Source: Chitinophaga sedimenti (GTDB taxonomy: Bacteria; Bacteroidota; Bacteroidia; Chitinophagales; Chitinophagaceae). From it: DNA of 64,000 nt. Positions 20,435-29,780 of this stretch are shown piece after piece. A program made the translations under genes and the position numbers. A model generated the notes under the pieces. That model had not been told where the DNA came from and ran no database searches. It was given only the letters and a program-made list of their open reading frames with translations. The stretch is from positions 2,294,001 through 2,358,000 of the forward strand of contig NZ_JAKUKA010000001.1 in the NCBI RefSeq assembly GCF_023156195.1, read 5' to 3'. The number at the start of each line of letters is the position of its first letter. Positions within the stretch are counted from its first letter, which is position 1.

Positions 20435-21646
20435 ATGAAGAAGTTCACTATTTACATACTGATGGCCGCTGCGAGCCTGCTGGCGGCCTGCAACAATAAG
20501 CAACCCGCCGGGGAAGCAACAGCGGAAGCACATGCCGAAAATGAGAACATCGTTGAAGTAACGGCCGCCCAATACCAGGCCATCGGCATAAAAATGGGCT
20601 CTCCCGAAATGAAAGCCATCAGCGGTTTGCTGAAGGTGAACGGTTACATCGATGTGCCCCCGCAAAACCTCGTGAGTGTAACCACCCAGATGGGCGGCAT
20701 CGTAAAATCGACCCCGCTGCTCCAAGGCAGCACGGTGAAGAAAGGGCAGGTCATTGCGGTGTTGGAAAACCAGGACTACGTACAATTACAGCAGGACTAC
20801 CTCGAAAGCAAAAGTCAGCTGGAACTGACCGATGCCGAATACCAGCGGCAGCAAACGCTGGCGGCACAAAATGTGAATTCACAAAAAATATTACAGCAGG
20901 CTAAAGCACAATACCAGGTAGCGCAGGCCCGCGAAAGCGCACTGCGCCAGCGCCTGCAGCTGATCAACATCAATGCGGCGCAATTAACGCCGGCCAATAT
21001 CCGCAGCCAGGTAAACGTATATTCACCGGTTGCCGGCTATGTAACCAAAGTGAACGTGAATGGCGGGAAATTTGTTAACCCCAACGATGTGATGTTCGAA
21101 ATCGTGGACGGCACCGACCTGCACGTGGAACTGAACGTGTTCGAGAAAGATGCCGCCACCGTGAAACCGGGACAGCGCGTACGCTACACCCTCGCAGGCG
21201 AAACCACGGAGCGGATCGCCAAAGTAGACCTGGTAGGCCGGGAAATAAGACCCGATAAAACGGTGACGGTGCACGCTATTGCCGTGAGCAGCGAAGCCTT
21301 TTTACCTGGCACTTACCTCAAAGCCCTCGTTGAAACCGGCGAAACCATGGCCCTTACCTTACCGGAAAGCGCGATCGTGGACTTCGGCGGCAGGAAATAC
21401 ATCTTTGTAGCTGCGGACGCCCCGGCACATGCGCACAAAGACGGTGAAACACATATCGAAAGCGAAGCGGACAAAACGCAGTCGTATTATTATGAAATGA
21501 TCCCCGTTACCACTGGTAATGCTGATGGCGGATATGTACAGGTGACGCTGCCCGGGAACAAAAACTATAACGAAAAAGTAGTCCTTACCGGCACTTACGA
21601 TCTTTTGTCTACATTAAAGAACAGCGAAGAGCACGCAGGACATTAA
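20435..21646 (+). CDS. CusB-like RND periplasmic adaptor lipoprotein
   Basis: 403 residues, intact. The N-terminus is a lipoprotein signal (MKKFTIYILMAAASLLAAC, lipidated Cys at 19). Then come a beta-barrel/lipoyl segment (VSVTTQMGGIVKSTPLLQGS), a long coiled-coil hairpin (about residues 110-185), the returning lipoyl half (VNVYSPVAGYVTKVNVNGGK) and a membrane-proximal domain. A His-rich insertion (APAHAHKDGETHIE) near residue 330 and a C-terminal EEHAGH could bind metal. It starts 11 bases after the pump-channel fusion, so the two are co-translated and it should bridge the two halves of the pump. Confidence 0.9.
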   Translation: MKKFTIYILMAAASLLAACNNKQPAGEATAEAHAENENIVEVTAAQYQAIGIKMGSPEMKAISGLLKVNGYIDVPPQNLVSVTTQMGGIVKSTPLLQGSTVKKGQVIAVLENQDYVQLQQDYLESKSQLELTDAEYQRQQTLAAQNVNSQKILQQAKAQYQVAQARESALRQRLQLININAAQLTPANIRSQVNVYSPVAGYVTKVNVNGGKFVNPNDVMFEIVDGTDLHVELNVFEKDAATVKPGQRVRYTLAGETTERIAKVDLVGREIRPDKTVTVHAIAVSSEAFLPGTYLKALVETGETMALTLPESAIVDFGGRKYIFVAADAPAHAHKDGETHIESEADKTQSYYYEMIPVTTGNADGGYVQVTLPGNKNYNEKVVLTGTYDLLSTLKNSEEHAGH

Positions 21647-21655
21647 AAAATAACT

Positions 21656-23621
21656 ATGGAAACAACACATCACAAAGAGGATGGCCATAACCATGCACAT
21701 GGCGGCATTTTCGGAACGAATACGGAATTGATTTTCTCGCTGATCTGCGGCGGTTTGCTCGGCATTGGATACTTTATGCCGGCACCAACCAGCCTTATGC
21801 TTTTCATAGCGGCCTATTTTTTGGTGGTTTCTTTACGGCCAAAGAGGCCGTGACCACGGTGGTGAAGGGCGGTTTTGAAATAGACTTCCTGATGCTGGTC
21901 GCCGCTATTGGCGCTGCCATACTCGGTTCCTGGGCCGAAGGCGCCCTGCTGCTGTTCCTGTTCAGCCTGGGCCATGCACTGGAACACTACGCCATGGGTA
22001 AGGCCCGCAAATCGATAGCAGCCCTGGCGAATCTCGCCCCTCCTACCGCGCTGGTGTTACGCAACGGGCAAACCAGCGAAGTGGGCATAGCGGAGCTGGT
22101 AATAGGCGATATCATCCTGGTAAAGCCCAACACCAAAATCCCCGCAGACGGCGTAGTGGTAAAAGGTACAGGCAGCGTAAACCAGGCGCCGATTACCGGC
22201 GAGAGTGTGCCGGTGGAGAAAACGGCTGTGCCGCATGCCAACATCGACTATAGCAAAGAGGCGAAGATAGATGCCAGATACCGGGTGTTTGCAGGTACGA
22301 TCAATGGCGCATCTGCCCTCGAAATAAAAGTAATAAGGGAAGCACAGGACTCTACCATTTCGCGGCTGATAAAAATGGTGAATGAGGCGGAACAACAAAA
22401 ATCACCTACACAGCTATTCACCGATAAGTTCGAGAAAATATTCGTCCCGGCAGTACTGATATTGGTAGGATTACTTTGCCTCGCGTTCTTAGTCATCGAT
22501 GAACCGTTCAGCAAGAGCTTTTACAGGGCCATGGCGGTATTAGTAGCGGCCAGTCCCTGCGCACTGGCTATTTCCACCCCCAGCGCTGTACTGAGCGGCG
22601 TGGCACGTGCAGCACGTGCCGGTGTACTCATCAAAGGAGGCGGCCCGCTGGAAGACTGGGCTCACTCGGCGCTATGGCCTTCGATAAAACAGGCACGCTT
22701 ACCGAAGGCAAGCCCCAACTCACCAACGTTATTCCTTTAAACAGTATGGACGAAACCGGCCTGCTTACAATAGCCGTAGCCGTGGAACAACAGAGCGATC
22801 ATCCATTGGCGCAAGCCATTGTAAATGGTGCGAAGGAAAGGATCAAAGACGCACCGATACCGGCTGCCACCGACGTAAAAGGTATCGTTGGCCGCGGTGT
22901 TTCCGCAACGATCGCCGGCAAACAAATACGCATTGGCAACAAAGCGCTATTCGACCACATCCCGGACACCTTATCGCAGCAGGTCAGCGAGCTTGAAAAG
23001 CACGGCAACACGTCAATGCTGGTTCAATCCAACAACGACTTTATCGGCATTCTCGCTTTGATGGATGTGCCGCGCGCCGAAGCGGCGCCTACCCTTAAAG
23101 CCTTATCTGAACTGGGCATCCGCCGCATGATCATGCTTACCGGCGACAATCAGCAGGTAGCGGAAGCAGTCGCTAAACAGATCGGCATCACCGATCCGAT
23201 GGGCGGCCTCATGCCCGAGGAAAAGGTAAAGGCCATGGAAGAATTGCAACGGACCGAAAAAGCCGTAGCCATGGTGGGCGACGGTGTAAACGATGCACCC
23301 GCCATGGCCAAAAGCACCGTAGGCATTGCCATGGGTGCAGCCGGCTCCGACGTGGCACTGGAAACCGCCGACATTGCACTCATGGGCGACAAGCTGGAGG
23401 GCCTGCCCTTCGCGATCGGACTAAGCCGCAAAGCAAAACGGATCATTCGCCAGAACCTCTGGATCAGCCTCGGCATGGTGGCTGTACTAATACCGCTGAC
23501 AATATTGGGCATCGCGTCTATGGGCCCGGCAGTGATGGCGCATGAAGGATCTACGCTGGTGGTGGTGTTTAATGCGTTGCGGTTGCTGGTGTATAAAAAG
23601 GAGGGCGGTCAACGATTGTGA
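21656..23621 (+). CDS. P1B-4 type heavy-metal-transporting ATPase (two frame breaks)
   Basis: Repaired length is 655 residues. A His-rich tail (HHKEDGHNHAHGG) precedes six membrane helices, fewer than in Cu pumps. The actuator motif is TGES, the phosphorylation motif DKTGTLTEGK, the hinge MVGDGVNDAPA. The membrane metal site is SPC (AASPCALAIS) with HEGST in the last helix pair, the pairing known for P1B-4 ATPases (CoaT/CzcP/PfeT-like; Co, Zn, Ni, Cd or Fe). It lacks CPC and N-terminal CxxC domains, which argues against copper. Breaks: one T missing from the T6 run at 21817-21822 and one T missing at 22657. It follows the adaptor gene by ten bases. It exports cytoplasmic metal to the periplasm, where the RND system could take over. 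Confidence 0.85.
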
Positions 23622-23785
23622 TCGCAATAACTCGACCTTAGCGCTATCGTTTCCTGCTGCGGCACCGGCCGGGGATTATACCGAAAATTTCACTAACGAA
23701 CATTGCGCGATACCTGTTTACCAGCAGGGAGGCGTTGAGCAGGGCGCGGGTGATGTTTACGAAGAAATTTGGGTCTTCGATGTGA

Positions 23786-24124
23786 TTACTTCCCTATCAC
23801 CTCCTTGCGATGTGCCGCTCCCCACAGCTGCAACGTTTCCAGTACCTTTTCCAGCGATCTCCCATGTTCGGTAAGCGCATACTCCACTGTTGGCGGAAAG
23901 CTGTCGATCACTTCCCTGGTCACCAGTTTGTTAGCCTCCAACAACTTCAGCTCGCGCGACAATGTTTTATCCGTAATCCCCTTCACGTCACGGGCAATTT
24001 GGGTGAAACGCTTAGGCCCCGCTGAAAGCGAAAACAATATCAACAATTTCCATCTTCCTTCCATCGTTTCCAGCGCATCTTTGATGAAAAGGGCGCTTGC
24101 GGGACATGTGCCGTCTGTCAACAT
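23786..24124 (-). CDS. HxlR family winged-helix regulator
   Basis: 112 residues from the ATG at 24124; a TTG two codons upstream is unlikely. The HxlR fold shows the Cys near the N-terminus (GTCPASALFIKDALETMEG), the WKLLILFSL helix, the KRFTQIARDVKGITDKTLSR recognition region and the wing. Such proteins often sense electrophiles or oxidants through the N-terminal Cys. It is divergent from the DoxX gene, and the two -7 elements lie two bases apart, so autoregulation together with DoxX control is likely. Intact. Confidence 0.85.
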   Translation of the reverse strand: MLTDGTCPASALFIKDALETMEGRWKLLILFSLSAGPKRFTQIARDVKGITDKTLSRELKLLEANKLVTREVIDSFPPTVEYALTEHGRSLEKVLETLQLWGAAHRKEVIGK

Positions 24125-24180
24125 AATCAAAATATTTAGCCCGTTACTATCCGAGCAGGAAGTGAGGTCCGGGTGCGCAG

Positions 24181-24188
24181 CAAATATA
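24181..24188 (-). promoter_or_regulatory. -7 element of the HxlR gene
   Basis: TATATTTG on the minus strand, an exact TAnnTTTG, with a leader of about 50 bases to the HxlR ATG. It abuts the plus-strand -7 element at 24191-24198. Confidence 0.5.
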
Positions 24189-24190
24189 AC

Positions 24191-24198
24191 TAGGTTTG
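24191..24198 (+). promoter_or_regulatory. -7 element of the DoxX gene
   Basis: TAGGTTTG, an exact TAnnTTTG, four bases before the ATG at 24203. Opposite in direction to the HxlR -7 element and only two bases away. Confidence 0.5.
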
Positions 24199-24202
24199 CC
24201 GT

Positions 24203-24561
24203 ATGAGAAACGTACTACTTTGGATCGCGCAGGCCATACTGGCGGCACTGTTAACCTGGGCAGCCGTGATGAAATTATTTCAATCGCCTGCGCAGCTGGC
24301 AGCAATGTGGCCCTGGGCCGCAGAAGTACCGGTGGCATTGGTGAAGTTCACCGGCATCGTAGACCTGACCGGGGACTAGGCCTGGTACTGCCCGGAATAC
24401 TGCGGCTGAAAAACGGGTGGACGGCGGCAGCGGCTTTTGGCATTGTGCTATTGATGATATGTGCCGGGGTGTTTCATGCGATGCGTGGGGAAGCCATCGG
24501 GTTCAACGCGTTTATGGCGTTAGTCGCCGCGGGTATTGGCTGGGGGCGGCTACGCAGATGA
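24203..24561 (+). CDS. DoxX family membrane protein (one frame break)
   Basis: Repaired length 119 residues with four membrane helices, the usual DoxX/DoxD-like size. The N-terminal half reads MRNVLLWIAQAILAALLTWA and the C-terminal half GIVLLMICAGVFHAMRGEA; they join if the G4 run at 24371-24374 gains one G, giving LTGGLGLVLPG. DoxX-like proteins are quinone- or thiol-linked membrane proteins of uncertain role. The divergent HxlR gene is a common partner of DoxX genes. Located right after the metal-efflux island but on its own promoter. Confidence 0.8.
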
Positions 24562-24653
24562 TGCAACCGGGCTTTTATCAAAATTGCAAAAAATCCTGTA
24601 TTTTCATCGAAACCCTCCCATCTATGCCCCGGAGGTGTTAAAAGCACATGCTC

Positions 24654-27600
24654 ATGAAGAAAATACTAACCTGCGTCCTCTTATTCGGAGGCACCCTCTC
24701 CTTAAAAGCACAACAGGAGGCCCGGCTACTACGCTTCCCTACCGTTCACGGCAACCAGGTGGCCTTTACGTACGCCGGCGACCTTTACGTGGTGGCATCA
24801 ACAGGCGGCGTGGCCCGGCGCATTACCAGCCATCCCGGTTACGAAATGTTTGCCCGCTTCAGCCATGACGGGAAGTCGATTGCCTTTACCGGGCAATATG
24901 ACGGGAATACGGAAGTATTTGTTATACCGGCTACCGGCGGTGAACCGAAACGGATCACGTACACGCCTACACTCGGCCGCGATGATGTGGCAGACCGCAT
25001 GGGACCCAACAACATCGTTATGGGCTGGACGCCGGATGATAAAAGCGTGATCTACCGCGGTCGCGGTACCTCTTTCAATCCATTTAAAGGAAAAGTGTAC
25101 CTGGCGCCATTAAACGGCGACCTTAGCCAGAATTGCCCTTCTCCGTTGCCTCCTGGCTTTCTTATAATGCCGATGGCTCCAAAATAGCGATGAACCGCGT
25201 ATTCCGCGAGTTCCGTACCTGGAAGAACTACCGCGGCGGTATGGCAGATGATATCTGGCTGGTAGATGCAAAATCCGGCAACACCGAAAACATCACCAAT
25301 AACCCGGCACAGGATATTTATCCCATGTATCACGGCGACAAGATTTACTTCGTAAGTGAGCGCGATAAAACCGCGAACATTTTTGTATATGACACTAAAT
25401 CCAAACAAACGCAGAAGGTAACCGACTTTAAAGAGTTCGATGTAAAGTTCCCTTCTTTGGGCGATCATGCGATCGTGTTCGAGAATGGTGGCTATATCTA
25501 CCTGCTCGATCTTGCCAGTGGACAGAGCAAAAAGTTAAGCATCACCCTGGCGGAAGACCCGGCCTCCGGCCGTTCCAAACAGGTAGATGCGGCGGAATAC
25601 GTGTACAGTTCTGATCTTTCTCCCGATGGCAAACGCGCGGTATTCAGCGCCCGCGGCGATGTATTTACTGTGCCGGCTAAATCCGGCGTAACGCGCAACC
25701 TTACACAATCCAGCGCGGCACACGACCGCAACGTGGGCTGGAGCCCTGATGGAAAGTGGATCAGTTATGTTTCCGACCGCTCCGGCGAAGATGAGCTGTA
25801 CATCCGGGAACAGGGCGGCACGCAACAAGCGAAGCAGCTGACCAAAGGCGGCGGCGCTTATAAGTTCAATCCCATATGGAGCCCGGACAGCAAATACCTG
25901 CTGTTCGGCGATCGCGCACAGAATCTTTATATCGTGGAGGTAGCCTCCGGCAACCGCACATTGGTAACACACTCCGACGATGGCGGCATTGGCGCTTACT
26001 CGTTCGGGCCGGACAGTAAATGGATCGCCTTTACCGCACCGGGTAAAGCACGCGAGTTCAGCGTGATCAAGTTATATAACATCGATACTAAAAAAATAAT
26101 AACGGTGACCGACACCTGGTACGACAGCGACGGCGCGAAGTTCAGTCCCGACGGTAAACTGCTGTACTTTGTATCGCAGCGCGACTTCAATCCTACGTAT
26201 AGTCAAACCGAATGGAACCATGCCTACACGGACATGGCCCGCCCGTACTTCGTGCGCCTGAGCGCAGCTTATAAATCACCACTCGCCGATAAGGATGACG
26301 AAGTGAACGAAAAGGCCGACACCACCTCGAAAAAAGGCGGAAAAACAGTAGTGGTAGATGAAGCCGGCCTGGCCGACCGTATCGAAAGCCTGCCTGTATC
26401 GCCCGGCTCCTACGGCGGACTTGTGCCCATTGAAGATGGTGTGTATTACTTTACCGCCGGCCGCGGTGCAAGAGGACTCAAGTTCTTTAGTCTGACCGAT
26501 CTGAAAGAAACAGAAATAGGCACCTTTGGCGGATATAGTATCACACCGGATGCGAAGAAAATCCTCTTCCGCACCGGCAACGATTTCTTTATTGAAAGCC
26601 TCGGCAAATCAAAGATCACACCCACCAATAAAGTAGACCTCTCCGGCTTAAAACTCCGCGTAGACCTGAAAGCCGAATGGAAACAGATTTACGATGAAAG
26701 CTGGCGCCAGATGCGCGATTACTTCTATGATCCAAACATGCATGGCGTAAACTGGAAAGCGATGCACGACAAATACGCGCCGCTCCTCCCCTACGTGAAT
26801 CACCGCGACGACCTTACTTACCTGATCGGTGAACTCATCGGGGAACTTAGAGTGGGCCATGCGTATGTCAACAGTGGCGACAGACCTCCAGTCGACCGTA
26901 TTCAAATGGGACTGCTTGGCGCCAGGTTCAGCCGCGACAAGAGTGGGTTCTATCGTATCGATAGCATCCTCTCCGGCGAAAGCTGGAACAAAACCATGGT
27001 ATCGCCTTTACGTGCGCAGGGACTCAACGTGAGAGCAGGCAATTACATCATCTCGATCAACGGCACGTCTATGAAGTCAGTGGCCAACCTGTACGAGCCC
27101 TTAGCCGGCAAAGCAGGCCAGCTGATCGAGATCGAGGTAAACAGCACACCGTCGGCCAGCGGCGCCAGGAAAATACTTGTAAAGCCGGTTGCCGACGAGG
27201 CACAGCTTTACTATCATGAGTGGGTACAGCAGAACGTTGCGAAAGTAACCGCGGCCAGTGGCGGCAGGATCGGTTATGTACATATTCCCGACATGGGTGT
27301 GGAAGGGCTGAACCAGTTCGCACGCTACTTCTATCCGCAGCTGGACAAAGAAGCGCTCATCATCGACGACCGCGGTAATGGCGGTGGCAATGTATCGCCG
27401 ATGATCATCGAGCGGTTGTTACGCCAACCTGGCCTCGGTACGATGTGGCGCAACAGCAAAACAGCATCGATCAAACCGGATGCGCATGTAGGTCCCAAAG
27501 TCTGCCTGATCGACCAGTATTCTGCTTCGGACGGCGACCTGTTCCCATGGCAGTTCAAATACCATAAAATAGGCCCGCTGATCGGCCAGCGCACCTGGGG

Positions 27601-27874
27601 TGGCGTAGTAGGCATCAGCGGTTCATTGCCCTTTATCGATGGTGGTGACATGCGGAAACCGGAGTTCGCGCATTTCGCGGCAGATGGCTCTTCGTTCATC
27701 ATTGAAGGCGAAGGTGTGCATCCCGACATTGAAGTGATTAATGATCCCTACAATGAGTACAAGGGCATTGATACGCAGTTGGCAGAAGGCATCAAAGTAT
27801 TGCTGGAAAAATTGAAAGCAGGTGGCCCTACGGGCGTGCCGAAAATTCCGGCTTTCCCGGATAAGTCTAAATAA
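24654..27874 (+). CDS. Tricorn-like S41 peptidase (one frame break)
   Basis: Repaired length about 1073 residues from the ATG at 24654 (an ATG two codons upstream is possible), as usual for bacterial tricorn homologues. Signal peptide to about residue 20 (LSLKAQQ), then a seven- and a six-bladed PD40 propeller region (repeats such as FSHDGKSIAFTG, WSPDGKWISY, FSPDGKLLYFV), a C1 helical domain (MRDYFYDPNMHGVNWKAMHD), a PDZ domain and the S41 catalytic core. The nucleophile is Ser in SASDGD near 27527 and the GNGGGN motif is at about 27373. One G is missing at 25130, restoring SQELPFSVAS. It is a periplasmic oligopeptide-degrading protease. A strong terminator follows. Confidence 0.9.
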
Positions 27875-27908
27875 AGAAAAAGGCCCGGTTAACGGGCCTT
27901 TTTTCTTT
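27875..27908. terminator. Bidirectional rho-independent terminator
   Basis: A near-perfect palindrome, A-run plus GGCCCG, loop GTTAA, CGGGCC plus T6. It lies directly after the tricorn stop codon and nine bases before the stop of the convergent lipoprotein gene, so it can serve both. Confidence 0.9.
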
Positions 27909-27916
27909 ATATCATC

Positions 27917-28327
27917 TTAATTCCGGTAGTAATTCAACAACAACACGCCATGCCCATAACTATCCAGTGTAAAATCCCCCGTCTTCAATACATTCCCGTC
28001 TTTATTCAGGATCGAGATCGTATACGTTGCGCCCGGCACACCGTCGCTCACGCTGGCGGAAAAACCGGCGCCTGAGATGTTTTTATGCAGCGTCACCGTC
28101 TTCTCCCATGGTGGTGTCACGTCCTCTTCATACTCAATATCATCCGGCACCTCCGTCATGTTCGGGTCGGTCATCGTTGGCGTATACTGCACCTGTACAA
28201 TGGACGTGGCGGGTCCTGTGAGTTTATAGGTGTACGTATAACCGGGTGCATTACCGCCGCCTTTGGAGCAACTAATCAGCACGGTCGTGGCTAATAAAAA
28301 AATTGATGTGAGGATTTTTACTTTCAT
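27917..28327 (-). CDS. Small lipoprotein of unknown function
   Basis: 136 residues from the ATG at 28327, chosen because it begins the lipoprotein signal (MKVKILTSIFLLATTVLISC, lipidated Cys 20). The mature part is beta-rich with an acidic middle (DDIEYEEDVTPP) and a Gly-rich loop after the Cys. It looks like a single immunoglobulin-like domain, but I do not recognise the family. Convergent with the tricorn gene. Confidence 0.65.
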   Translation of the reverse strand: MKVKILTSIFLLATTVLISCSKGGGNAPGYTYTYKLTGPATSIVQVQYTPTMTDPNMTEVPDDIEYEEDVTPPWEKTVTLHKNISGAGFSASVSDGVPGATYTISILNKDGNVLKTGDFTLDSYGHGVLLLNYYRN

Positions 28328-28370
28328 AGCGATGCAGGGCGGCAAATACCATACCACGCTGCATGATAAG

Positions 28371-28400
28371 AAAGGGGAGCGCGCGGGAACGCTCCCCTTT
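28371..28400. repeat. Terminator-like perfect hairpin
   Basis: Arms AAAGGGGAGCG and CGCTCCCCTTT, 11 pairs with an eight-base loop. T-runs on either side are short (TTT then mixed). It lies in a divergent intergenic region where no annotated transcript ends. Confidence 0.75.
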
Positions 28401-28691
28401 CGATATATATTAAACCAATAATGTCAAAGAACGTAAGCGCCGGCAATTATCTTACGACAGTACACCGGAACTAATGCAAATATCAGGTTGAAACCTCCCT
28501 TTCAGCATATCACTTTATCGCAAAAAAGAGTCAATTTGTCGCAAAGATGGTGGTGAAAAATGCGTTTTGCCATATCCTTTTCGGTTAAAAGAGAGTCAGG
28601 TTCTGTCAGCTTGAAAATCGACGGTTCTGTACCGGTATCTTGCTATCCTGCAGGTAACCACAGCAGGCCGTTCCGCCAGCCATATAATGGT

Positions 28692-28699
28692 TATCTTTG
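28692..28699 (+). promoter_or_regulatory. -7 element of the flavin oxidoreductase gene
   Basis: TATCTTTG, an exact TAnnTTTG, 24 bases before the ATG at 28724, with a purine-rich AAGGAG in between. This is one of the few genes here with a recognisable Shine-Dalgarno sequence. Confidence 0.55.
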
Positions 28700-28723
28700 C
28701 AAATAGAAAAGGAGACGAGACGT

Positions 28724-29744
28724 ATGAAGAAAATAGGATTCTTATCATTCGGACATTGGTCGAACCACCCGGCATACAGGGCCCGAACGGCGGCCGATAC
28801 GCTGCTTCAGTCTATTGACCTGGCAGTGGCGGCGGAAGAAATCGGTGTAGATGGCGCTTATTTCCGTGTGCATCACTTTGCTGCACAGTTGGCATCCCCT
28901 TTCCCGTTGCTTTCCGCTATCGGCGCAAAAACAAAAAGCATTGAGATAGGTACCGGTGTGATCGACATGCGCTACGAAAATCCGCTGTACATGGTGGAAG
29001 ACGCCGGCGCAGCCGACCTCATTTCGGGCGGACGATTACAATTAGGCATCAGCAGGGGATCGCCCGAGCAGGTGATTGATGGCTGGCGTTATTTCGGATA
29101 TGAGCCGGAAGCAGGGGAAACGGACGCGGACATGGGCCGCAAAAAGGCCTTAACATTCCTCCAGCACTGGAAGGAAAAGGCTTTGCAGAACCCAATCCTT
29201 ACCCGATGTTCCCGAACCCTCCGGGACTATTACGACTGGAACCGCACTCCAAAGGATTACGCGATCGTATCTGGTGGGGCGCTGCATCCAATGCAACCGC
29301 GGTATGGGCCGCCGAAAACGGCATGCTGCTGCAAAGTTCTACCCTGAAGTTCGATGAGAATGGCAAACCATTCCACATTCAACAGGCAGAACAGATCCGG
29401 GCATACAAAGAAGCGTGGAAAAAGCAGGTCACCAGCGCGAGCCGCGGGTATCGGTGAGCCGTTCCATCTTTGCGCTGACCACCCAGCAGGACAGGCAGTA
29501 CTTTGGGCAAGACAGGAGTAAATCTGATAAGTTCGGCATGATCGAACCGGAAAAACGTGCTGTTTTCGGAAGAAGTTATGTAGGCGAACCCGATGAACTG
29601 ATCAAGGAACTCGCGAAGGACGAAGCGATCCAGGAAGCGGACACCGTGTTATTAACGATACCGAATACACTGGGCGTTGATTACAATGTGCACATCCTTG
29701 AAGATATCGTAAAGCATGTGGCGCCGGGATTAGGCTGGCGTTAA
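28724..29744 (+). CDS. LLM class flavin-dependent oxidoreductase (two frame breaks)
   Basis: Repaired length 340 residues, typical of luciferase-like monooxygenases (TIM barrel, FMN or F420 cofactor). It begins MKKIGFLSFGHW, with the family features AEEIGVDGAYFRVHHF, IEIGTGVIDMRYENPLYM and RLQLGISRGSPE. One A is missing from the A4 run at 29175-29178, giving EKGFAEPNPYPMFP, and one from the A5 run at 29419-29423. The AAGGAG ribosome site and -7 element fix the start. The substrate cannot be predicted. A rho-independent terminator follows directly. Confidence 0.85.
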
Positions 29745-29747
29745 GCA

Positions 29748-29780
29748 TAAAAAAACCGCGCGTGCTGCGCGGTTTTTTTA
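29748..29780. terminator. Bidirectional terminator
   Basis: A7, CCGCGC, short loop, GCGCGG, T7. It lies between the stop codons of the flavin oxidoreductase (plus) and the serine hydrolase (minus), so it can end both transcripts. Confidence 0.9.

Larger units (their letters stand above)
28358..28723. other. Divergent intergenic region with orphan hairpin
   Basis: 366 bases between the lipoprotein and the flavin oxidoreductase genes, which point away from each other. It holds a perfect 11-pair hairpin (28371-28400), a -7 element (28692-28699) and an AAGGAG ribosome site (28709-28714). No coding frame was recognised. Confidence 0.55.
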
